Under the pieces are notes generated by a model that did no database searches, was not told where the DNA came from, and saw only the letters and a program-made list of their open reading frames with translations. A stretch of 29,593 nucleotides of DNA from JADLHS01 sp964553795 (GTDB lineage Bacteria > Verrucomicrobiota > Verrucomicrobiia > Limisphaerales > JADLHS01): positions 1 through 29,593 of the forward strand of contig CAZKMR010000058.1 in NCBI GenBank assembly GCA_964553795.1. The letters are read 5' to 3'. The position numbers and the translations under genes are program-made. This document shows positions 23,215 through 29,593 of the stretch, in pieces. Within the stretch, counting starts at the first letter, position 1. Each line of letters starts with the position of its first letter.

Positions 23215-24165
23215 ATGTCCGTCCCACGCACCGAAACGTTGACCATTGATCGTTCGTATCCGAACGAGCGTCTGGACGCTTTCCTGCGACGGCATTTCCC
23301 CGCCTTGTCGCGAGGCGCAGTGCAACGGCTCATCGAACAGGGCCACATCACCGTCAACGCCAAACCCACCAAAGCCACGCACACTCCGCGCGCGGGCGAA
23401 ATCGTCCGGATAGAATTCCCCGAAGCGAAACCCGCCGAAGCACAGCCCGAGGACATTCCGCTCGACATTATTTATGAGGACGAGTCGTTGTTGGTGCTAA
23501 ATAAACCTGCCGGCATCGTTGTGCATCCCGCCGCCGGCAATGAAGAACACACGCTCGTTAATGCGCTGCTTCATCATTGCGAAGGCGAACTCAGTGGCAT
23601 TGGCGGGATCGCGCGACCCGGCATCGTACATCGGCTCGACAAAGAAACCAGCGGCTGTCTGGTGGTGGCCAAGAATGACGAAACGCACGTCGCGCTCTCT
23701 ACCCAATTCGCCGGGCGTTCGGTGGAAAAAATTTACGTTGCCATTGTCTGCGGGGTGATTCCCCGCGATGAGGGAAATATCCGCGCCGCCATCGCCCGGC
23801 ATCCCACCCATCGCAAACGCATGACCGTATGCGATGACGAGGATGGGCGTCCGGCCCACACCGGATACCGAGTCATCGAACGATTGAACGGCGCGACCTT
23901 GGTCGAAGCGGAGTTGCATACCGGGCGCACGCATCAGATTCGCGTTCACTTTCAGCACCTGGGATTTCCCGTCGCGGGCGACGCCACTTACGGCCAACGC
24001 CAAACGCGCAAACTCGCCGAGCAAACCCGTTACGAAGCTCCGCGGGTTCTCCTGCACGCGCACAAGCTCGCCTTTACTCATCCACGGTCGGGAAAGAAAG
24101 TCAGTTTCACGGCGCCCATTCCCGCCGACATGGAGGATGCGCTGAAGTTTTTGCGATCGGAGTAG
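23215..24165 (+). CDS. rluD: Large-subunit rRNA pseudouridine synthase, RluD type
   Basis: 316 aa. N-terminal S4 RNA-binding domain (about 15-70: RLDAFLRRHFPALSRGAVQRLI) and an RluA-family catalytic domain with HRLDKETSG (catalytic Asp142), LHTGRTHQIRVH and FPVAGDATYG. It isomerises uridines in 23S rRNA (helix 69 for RluD in E. coli). I chose ATG 23215 over a TTG three codons earlier. It sits in an apparent lspA-rluD operon. RluD versus another RluA-family member rests on the S4 domain and the lspA context. Confidence 0.9.
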   Translation: MSVPRTETLTIDRSYPNERLDAFLRRHFPALSRGAVQRLIEQGHITVNAKPTKATHTPRAGEIVRIEFPEAKPAEAQPEDIPLDIIYEDESLLVLNKPAGIVVHPAAGNEEHTLVNALLHHCEGELSGIGGIARPGIVHRLDKETSGCLVVAKNDETHVALSTQFAGRSVEKIYVAIVCGVIPRDEGNIRAAIARHPTHRKRMTVCDDEDGRPAHTGYRVIERLNGATLVEAELHTGRTHQIRVHFQHLGFPVAGDATYGQRQTRKLAEQTRYEAPRVLLHAHKLAFTHPRSGKKVSFTAPIPADMEDALKFLRSE

Positions 24166-24207
24166 GTGCGGAAGCGCGGCATGTTCATGTAACGGCTGCC
24201 TTTTGTT

Positions 24208-24236
24208 TTGACAAGCCGCGCCGGTCCTTGTGGCAT
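24208..24236 (+). promoter_or_regulatory. Candidate promoter for the Gfo/Idh/MocA gene
   Basis: A perfect -35 TTGACA (24208-24213), 17 bases, then TGGCAT; a shifted CATAAC just after it is an alternative -10. The start codon is at 24262, so the leader would be about 20 bases. Confidence 0.4.
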
Positions 24237-24261
24237 AACACGAGCAAATCAAATCTCAGCC

Positions 24262-25284
24262 ATGAAAAAATACAACGTCGGCATCATCGGATACGGTTGG
24301 GTCGCCACCGCCCACATTCCCGCCATCAACGCTTCGCCGCTCGCGCAAGTGACCGCGATTTATTCATCGCGCCCGCTGGATTCCGCCGAACTCAGCGCCA
24401 AACACGGCGGCCGCGTCACCGCTTACGATGACCTCGACAAGATGCTCGCCGACCCGAACATTCACGTGGTTTCCATTTGCAGCTATCCAAACCAGCACAA
24501 AGAACAATTCATTAAAGCCGCGCGCGCGGGCAAACACATCATCATCGAGAAACCACTCTGTCTCTCGCTGAAAGACCTGCGCGAAATGGAAGCCGCGCTC
24601 AAGAAAGCCAAAGTCAAAACCTGCGTCTGCTTCGAGTGCCGCTACTCGAGCCAATTTCTCGCCACCAAAGCCGCGATTGATCAAGGCCTGCTCGGCACGT
24701 TGCACTACGGCGAAGTGGATTATTATCACGGCATCGGTCCGTGGTATGGGCAATTCCGCTGGAACACCCGTAAAGACGCCGGTGGAAGTGCGCTGCTCAC
24801 GGCCGGTTGCCACGCCCTCGACGCCCTGCTCCTCTGCATGGGCAACGACGTCGCCGAAGTCACCAGCTACGACACCAAGTCCAAGAGCAAAATTTTCGCG
24901 CCCTACGAATACACCACGAGCAGTGTAACGATTCTGAAGTTCAAGAACGGCAGCATCGGCAAATGCGCGGCCATCGTGGATTGTCTCCAACCGTATTATT
25001 TCCACACCCACCTCGTCGGCAGCGAAGGCAGCTTGCTCGACAACAAATTCCACTCGCAAAAACTCAAGACGAACAAGAACAAGTGGGGCGAACTCGCGAT
25101 GAACATGCTGGATTCCGGTGACGTGGCGGACCACCCCTACACCACGCAATTCGCCGCCTTCTTCACCGCGCTGGCTGCCGGCAAGGAAATGCCGCTGACC
25201 AGCTTCACCGAGGCCGCCCGCACCCATGAGATCATGTTCGCTGCGGACAAGTCAGCCGCCACAGGGAAGCCGGTAAAGCTGTAA
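24262..25284 (+). CDS. Gfo/Idh/MocA-family oxidoreductase
   Basis: 340 aa. N-terminal NAD(P)-binding Rossmann domain (VGIIGYGWVATAHIPAI; later IIIEKPLCLS, the EKP motif carrying the catalytic Lys) and a C-terminal alpha/beta domain with DAGGSALLTAGCHALDALL. These enzymes oxidise or reduce sugar and inositol derivatives with NAD(P). No export signal, so cytoplasmic. ATG 24262 is chosen because the Rossmann motif begins directly after; a candidate -35 lies 50 bases upstream. It stands alone between rluD and a palindromic element, so its substrate cannot be inferred. Confidence 0.92.
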   Translation: MKKYNVGIIGYGWVATAHIPAINASPLAQVTAIYSSRPLDSAELSAKHGGRVTAYDDLDKMLADPNIHVVSICSYPNQHKEQFIKAARAGKHIIIEKPLCLSLKDLREMEAALKKAKVKTCVCFECRYSSQFLATKAAIDQGLLGTLHYGEVDYYHGIGPWYGQFRWNTRKDAGGSALLTAGCHALDALLLCMGNDVAEVTSYDTKSKSKIFAPYEYTTSSVTILKFKNGSIGKCAAIVDCLQPYYFHTHLVGSEGSLLDNKFHSQKLKTNKNKWGELAMNMLDSGDVADHPYTTQFAAFFTALAAGKEMPLTSFTEAARTHEIMFAADKSAATGKPVKL

Positions 25285-25306
25285 CGGCCAACACCGCGCC
25301 GCCAAG

Positions 25307-25456
25307 CCCAGCGCCATAGGCGCGACATATTTATAGAAATCCGCAATTAGCCCCCAAGCTCCGTCAGGAGCGGCACGTCGGCGTGTGTCGCTCCTGACGG
25401 AGCTTGGTTTTTAGTTAACATGATTCTATAAACATGTCGCGCCTCCGGCGCTTGGG
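25307..25456. repeat. Nested double palindrome, 150 bp
   Basis: Outer arms 25307-25340 and 25423-25456 pair with few mismatches (GGCGCGACAT-TTATAGAA type core). Inside lies a perfect 19-bp inverted repeat, CCAAGCTCCGTCAGGAGCG (25354-25372) and its complement (25389-25407), around a 16-base loop. The right inner arm is followed by TTTTTA. It encodes nothing. It looks like one palindromic element inserted in another and could also end transcription of the oxidoreductase gene. Confidence 0.85.
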
Positions 25457-25483
25457 TTACGTCTGAAATAAACCTGCGGAACA

Positions 25484-25690
25484 ATGAAGATCACGACCAA
25501 GCCAAAACTTGAAGACGAGGGTGATTCTGACGATGAAGATGATGACGAACCTCCCATGCGATATGCGTTTTATGGCCGCTTTGATCGTGGTAAATACTCC
25601 GTTGAGTTCAGAGTCGAAACCAAGCCTGATGTATTTGAAACGTGCTCTCAACTTACCATGATCGTCAGCAATCCAGATGATTACGAATAA
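25484..25690 (+). CDS. Small acidic hypothetical protein
   Basis: 68 aa. Residues 9-23 are an almost pure Asp/Glu run (LEDEGDSDDEDDDEPP region), followed by a compact stretch with alternating polar and aromatic residues (MRYAFYGRFDRGKYSVEFRVE) that could form beta strands. I do not recognise a family. It sits 15 bases before rnhB on the same strand and directly after the nested palindrome, and it is clearly less GC-rich than its neighbours, which hints at recent arrival or weak selection. It may be a DNA-mimic-like or chaperone-type acidic protein, but nothing in the sequence proves that. Confidence 0.5.
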   Translation: MKITTKPKLEDEGDSDDEDDDEPPMRYAFYGRFDRGKYSVEFRVETKPDVFETCSQLTMIVSNPDDYE

Positions 25691-25705
25691 GGGAAAACAA
25701 TTTTG

Positions 25706-26359
25706 ATGAAAGGCGTTTCACTATCTCGCCTCGAATTCGAGCGCGACCTGTGGTCCCGCGAATTCACGCTCGTCGCGGGCGTGGATGAAGCCGGGCGCGG
25801 GCCGTTGGCCGGGCCGGTCGTGGCGGCGGCGGTCATTCTGCCGGCAACTTGGGCGAATGGCGGCTTTGACGCGCGCTTGGTTGAATTGAACGACTCCAAG
25901 CAACTCACCGAGGCGCAACGCGAAAATTTCTTCCAGATCATCACCACGCATCCCGAAATCCGGTTCGCCATGGCCATCGTGGATGCGATGACGATTGATT
26001 GCATCAACATCCTGCAAGCCACGCATCGCGCGATGATCGAAGCGCTGGCCAAACTCCTGCCGCAGCCACAACATGTGCTCGTGGACGGTCGACCGGTGAA
26101 AAGCATGACGCTGCCGCAAACCGCGCTGGTGAAAGGCGATTCGCGCAGTTATTCGATCGCCGCCGCCAGTGTGCTAGCCAAAGTCACGCGGGACCGGATG
26201 ATGTTTGAATTCGACACGCAGTTTCCCGGCTATGGTTTTGCGATCCACAAAGGCTACGGCGTGCCTCAACATCTCGCCGCCATCGAACAACTTGGGCCAT
26301 GTGCGATTCATCGTCGCAGCTTCGCTCCGCTACGCCTCCGGCAAACCGAATTGCTTTAA
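25706..26359 (+). CDS. rnhB: Ribonuclease HII
   Basis: 217 aa. Cuts RNA in RNA:DNA hybrids and removes single ribonucleotides from DNA. GVDEAGRGPLAGPV with catalytic Asp27 and Glu28, LNDSKQL, VDGRP (Asp127), KGDSRSYSIAAASVLAKVTRD and FPGYGFAIHKGYG. AAGGGA 11 bases upstream may be its ribosome-binding site; a TTG one codon earlier is less likely. Its TAA overlaps the TAA of the convergent glycosyltransferase gene by 4 bases. Confidence 0.96.
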   Translation: MKGVSLSRLEFERDLWSREFTLVAGVDEAGRGPLAGPVVAAAVILPATWANGGFDARLVELNDSKQLTEAQRENFFQIITTHPEIRFAMAIVDAMTIDCINILQATHRAMIEALAKLLPQPQHVLVDGRPVKSMTLPQTALVKGDSRSYSIAAASVLAKVTRDRMMFEFDTQFPGYGFAIHKGYGVPQHLAAIEQLGPCAIHRRSFAPLRLRQTELL

Positions 26360-27927
26360 GGTAGTGCGGGGGCAATGGCGAATACTTGCACCGGAAATGA
26401 TTCCGCCGCCGCGGCATTCCGAAATAGGCGCGCGTCCAGATTCTGAAATTCTGGTCGTGTCGCCAGACTGACCGCCAGCAGCGAGCCGCGCCGAACGAGA
26501 AAGTATTTCGCTCCTGAAGCCGAGATGGTTTCCGGCGTTGGATGCAACTCGTCCCCATGCCACGGCTGATTGAGATGAAACGCAACATATAGTCCGGTGC
26601 GTCCCCCCGGTAAATTCGCACTGCCAGCGAGCGAACCAAGCACTTCCGCCGCGCGCATTTTATCCGCCAGATTCACGGCGTAATTCCCCGCAGTTGCCGC
26701 CCGATCTCGCAGTAGCACCGCCTGTGCAAACAACGGAAGAACTGCCGCCAGCCAAATAGCTACGAAGCACACGCGACGACGCGCCGGCGAGACTGAGTCC
26801 GCGTCAACCGCCCACCGAACCGTCCCCGCAAAGAAGAACGGCAGCGTCACGTAGAAAAAACGCTGCTCGGCGAATGTGAAATAACACGGCAGATAGATCG
26901 CGGCCAAACACAGCGGTGGCACCAACAAATCGCTCCACGCTGAACGCCCGGCGCGCTGTCGCCAGACCGCCAGCCAACGCACCAACAGCGCGACTGCGGC
27001 TAGATTGATGCTCGTCCACAGGAATAAAAGCGTGAGACTGTTTTTTACGAGCACCGCGATCTGATGACGAGTGTAATCCCAATTCTCCCACGGCGACCAC
27101 GTTTGATACGACATTTGCGACGGTTCTTCCCAACTCGTAACGCGCCCCGCAGCCGGCGCGTGAAAATGTCGCGCGAATGGATGATAACGCTCAACATCCG
27201 ATGGCCCGGTCAGCGTATGGGTGATTGCCGGAGTGGTGGAAAACGCCAGTCGTCCGTATTTGGCTGATAGAACCGTAATCCAAGGCAGCGCCAACAATCC
27301 GAGCACCATGAAACTCAATGCCGTTGAGCGGACAACGCGCGGACCCATCACCGCTCCCCGTCGAAATGCGCGCCAGCCAAACACCACCATCACCAAAACG
27401 CCCAACGGCAGCGCTATTGCTTTGATCAGATACGCGACGCCCCAGCAAGCACCCGTCATCGCGGCGCGAGATTTTGTCTTCAACCATGCGCCCGAGATAA
27501 TTGGCGCCAACGCCGCCAACAATACTCCTGAAAGCAACAGATCCGGCGTGATGAATTGCACCGACCACCAAGCGCTCGCTACCGCCGCCAGCAGCGAACC
27601 TCCGGCGATCCATCGTTCGGGCAGACGCAACGCTTCATAGAGTTGTTTTGCGCCCCACACAAAAACCAGCGCCGAGAGCGCCATTGCAATCCGCGCGGAC
27701 AACAGCGGCTCTAAACCACATTTGTAACCAACCGCAAGCAGCCAACTCAACAGCGGCCCCCAATAGCCCGATATCGCGAGTTCGAAATTTCCTTCGGTGC
27801 AATAGAAAGCAATCCGCAGATACGCCACCGCATCAGGATTCAATGCGTGTCGGAAAATCCATCCGAGAATTACGAGAAGGAAGACCTGCCCGACTAAAAT
27901 CAGGCGAAAGCTCTGGGGGAGATTCAT
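26356..27927 (-). CDS. Multi-pass membrane protein, GT39/ArnT-like glycosyltransferase fold
   Basis: 523 aa with about ten to twelve hydrophobic segments and a C-terminal soluble tail (about 430-523). The first outside loop has NPDAVAYLRIA, resembling the acidic D-x-Y region of PMT/ArnT-type transferases that use polyprenyl-phosphate sugars; a second outside loop (about 225-285) is polar and rich in His, Pro and Trp. It would act at the cytoplasmic membrane on a lipid or protein acceptor. It follows glgA by 26 bases on the same strand, which may be chance or an operon. The exact glycosyl donor is unknown. Confidence 0.7.
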   Translation of the reverse strand: MNLPQSFRLILVGQVFLLVILGWIFRHALNPDAVAYLRIAFYCTEGNFELAISGYWGPLLSWLLAVGYKCGLEPLLSARIAMALSALVFVWGAKQLYEALRLPERWIAGGSLLAAVASAWWSVQFITPDLLLSGVLLAALAPIISGAWLKTKSRAAMTGACWGVAYLIKAIALPLGVLVMVVFGWRAFRRGAVMGPRVVRSTALSFMVLGLLALPWITVLSAKYGRLAFSTTPAITHTLTGPSDVERYHPFARHFHAPAAGRVTSWEEPSQMSYQTWSPWENWDYTRHQIAVLVKNSLTLLFLWTSINLAAVALLVRWLAVWRQRAGRSAWSDLLVPPLCLAAIYLPCYFTFAEQRFFYVTLPFFFAGTVRWAVDADSVSPARRRVCFVAIWLAAVLPLFAQAVLLRDRAATAGNYAVNLADKMRAAEVLGSLAGSANLPGGRTGLYVAFHLNQPWHGDELHPTPETISASGAKYFLVRRGSLLAVSLATRPEFQNLDARLFRNAAAAESFPVQVFAIAPALP

Positions 27928-27953
27928 GCCCGCGCTAAAACCGAATGCGGCGG

Positions 27954-29426
27954 CTATTTGTCGCGGATGTGCTCATACACATTCAGGTAATGCTCCCCGG
28001 GATGATTCCACGAGTAATCGCAGCGCATCCCGTTTTGCATCAGTTCACGGAAGTGTTTCGGATACGAATACCACATGCCGATGGCGCGATGCAGCGCGGA
28101 CTCGATGCCGGCGTTATTGAAGTCATTGAACGTGTAACCATTGCGCTCTTCGTACGGCACCGGCGCATGATCGGCATCGAAAACCGTGTCCGCCAAACCG
28201 CCCGTGGCACGCACGATGGGCACGGTACCGTACTTCAACCCGATCATCTGCGTCAGGCCACAGGGCTCGAACAGGCTTGGCACGATGATCATTTCTGAAC
28301 CAGCGTAGATGAGCCGCGATAAATCCTCGTTGAATCCGATCTCGATGTGACAATCCGGGTTGTCGTTGTAATGCCGCTTCAGTTCGTGAAACTGATGCGT
28401 GATCCGCGCATCGGCGGCGGTGCCGAGCAACACGAACTGACAGCCGTTGTGCAAACAGTAGTGAATCGCATGCGTGACGAGCGGCAGCCCTTTCTGCTGA
28501 TCGAGCCGCCCGACGTAGCAGACGATGGGGCGCAACACATCGCGCAGCCAGAAACGATTCCGCAGCGCGGCTTTGTTCGCGAACTTGTCGTCGAGCGTAT
28601 CCACGCCGTATTGCCGGGGAATGTGGGTGTCCGTTTCGGGATTCCACACGTCGTAATCGAGACCGTTGAGAATGCCGCCCAGCTTGCCTTGATGCACGTT
28701 GAGCGTGTGCCCGAGACCATAGCTTTGCGACGAATACAGAATCTCGCCCCGATACCGCGGCGATACGGTGGTGATAAAATTTGAGTAAACGATGCCGCCC
28801 TTCATCAAGTTGAGCGCACTGTGATTGAAATTGTCCTGCAGCCGGTCCTGATGAAAGAAGTAGCCGTGCCGGTTCAGTCCGGTAGCCCGCAGGATGTGCT
28901 CGCGTGTGAGACCCTGATGCTGGACGTTGTGCAAGGTGTAGCAAACCCGCGAATGCGTCATGCCGAGATGCTTATACATCTCAAAAAGCATCACTGGCAC
29001 GAGCCCCGTCTGCCAATCGTGACAGTGAATCACGTCCGGATGCTTGCCGCTCTTCAGCATGAACTCCAACGCCGCGCGACAGAAAAACGCGAAGCGCTGA
29101 TCGTCGTCGGTTTGGCCGTAAAACGTGCGCCGGTTGAAAAAATTGTGGTCACCGTGCGCATCAATGAAGAAGCATTTGCGCCCATGCACGAAACCGAAAA
29201 ACACCGTGCAATGAATCGCCCCGTTATACCACGGCACCCAGAGATCGTTGAAAATGGGCTGTAAATTGAAGATGCGGTCGTAGCGCAGGCAATCGTATTT
29301 CGGGAGGATGATCTCGACGGAATTGCCGCGAATTTCCAATTCGCGACTCAATCCATAGACGACATCGCCCAGCCCGCCTACCTTGGCGACCGGCGCGCAT
29401 TCGGATGCGATTTGGATGATGTACAT
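27954..29426 (-). CDS. glgA: Glycogen synthase (ADP-glucose type)
   Basis: 490 aa, GT5 family. ADP-glucose-binding KVGGLGDVV at 15-23, HCHDWQTGLVP, LHNVQHQG, the GRLDQQKG block opening the second Rossmann domain, and PSLFEPCGLTQMIGLKYGTVPIVRATGGLADTV near the C-terminus (catalytic Glu in FEPCGL). It extends alpha-1,4-glucan from ADP-glucose. ATG 29426 is chosen because the family N-terminus starts there (MYIIQIASECAPVAKVGG); a GTG at 29456 would run through tandem repeats. A membrane glycosyltransferase gene follows. Confidence 0.95.
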   Translation of the reverse strand: MYIIQIASECAPVAKVGGLGDVVYGLSRELEIRGNSVEIILPKYDCLRYDRIFNLQPIFNDLWVPWYNGAIHCTVFFGFVHGRKCFFIDAHGDHNFFNRRTFYGQTDDDQRFAFFCRAALEFMLKSGKHPDVIHCHDWQTGLVPVMLFEMYKHLGMTHSRVCYTLHNVQHQGLTREHILRATGLNRHGYFFHQDRLQDNFNHSALNLMKGGIVYSNFITTVSPRYRGEILYSSQSYGLGHTLNVHQGKLGGILNGLDYDVWNPETDTHIPRQYGVDTLDDKFANKAALRNRFWLRDVLRPIVCYVGRLDQQKGLPLVTHAIHYCLHNGCQFVLLGTAADARITHQFHELKRHYNDNPDCHIEIGFNEDLSRLIYAGSEMIIVPSLFEPCGLTQMIGLKYGTVPIVRATGGLADTVFDADHAPVPYEERNGYTFNDFNNAGIESALHRAIGMWYSYPKHFRELMQNGMRCDYSWNHPGEHYLNVYEHIRDK

Positions 29427-29442
29427 GGTCAGACTTGGGAAA

Positions 29443-29470
29443 CCACGAATGGACACGAATGGACACGAAT
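29443..29470. repeat. Tandem 10-bp repeat in the glgA leader
   Basis: Nearly three copies of GGACACGAAT in a row, 17 bases upstream of the glgA start. A microsatellite-like tract in the leader could vary in copy number and shift promoter or leader spacing. Confidence 0.7.
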
Positions 29471-29487
29471 CTCATTCAACCCAGCGT

Positions 29488-29593
29488 GTCTTGGACTGCG
29501 GTGGCAGAGCGCAGCGGCGACACCGCTTTTGCACGCACCAAACACTTTCAAACACTCGGGAGAATGCCGTGCGCACGAAAGCGGCGTGGCGCT
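29488..29593. repeat. Palindromic element cut by the window end
   Basis: The left arm (about 29491-29540, with GGCGACACCGCTTTTGCACG) is partly complementary to the right part (29566-29593, with CGCACGAAAGCGGCGTGGCGC). It looks like the first two thirds of a sixth, large palindromic repeat. No coding sequence is seen in 29427-29593. Confidence 0.45.

Noticed and set aside
25307..25456. CRISPR array
   Set aside because: There are inverted repeats, but no series of equal direct repeats with unique spacers, and no cas genes in the window.

Overview
The window reads as a GC-rich bacterial chromosome segment, most likely from a Verrucomicrobiota lineage of the Pedosphaera/Limisphaerales type. This is inferred from gene content and from several large palindromic repeat families of the kind I associate with that group; no 16S gene is present. 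A 100-N gap at 21192-21291 is flanked by two identical 55-base copies. That is an assembly artefact, so this is probably a draft or metagenome-assembled scaffold.

Layout. A TolC/NodT-type outer-membrane lipoprotein gene (+) opens the window. It is followed by an intergenic stretch holding a 5' half of a tRNA-Leu, then a soluble REC-GAF-PAS histidine kinase (-). An orphan fumarase/tartrate-dehydratase beta subunit (-) lies divergent from a secreted ThuA-domain protein (+).

From 22.5 kb back to 5.85 kb nearly everything is on the minus strand. In transcription order it runs rplM-rpsI-terminator-GNAT (split by the gap)-argC-phzF-aspT-like transporter-argJ, then a seven-gene block with start/stop overlaps or 2-bp spacing. 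That block is HMG-CoA reductase, UbiA prenyltransferase, a rifampin-phosphotransferase-like dikinase, a BtaA-like aminocarboxypropyl transferase, a dolichol/phytol-kinase-like membrane protein, a GNAT-like protein and an OleC-like AMP ligase. I do not recognise this block as a described pathway. The parts suggest an isoprenoid- or acyl-lipid made by reduction, phosphorylation, prenyl transfer, SAM-dependent modification and acyl activation. It is the most interesting content of the window.

The right side has lspA-rluD (+), a Gfo/Idh/MocA oxidoreductase (+), a nested palindromic element, an acidic mini-protein with rnhB (+), then a membrane glycosyltransferase and glycogen synthase glgA (-).

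A second theme is palindromic elements. At least six lie in 29.6 kb. Three are inside reading frames that stay open: ahead of the lipoprotein signal peptide, in the dikinase and in ArgJ. There they encode low-complexity peptide inserts, comparable in principle to Rickettsia palindromic elements.
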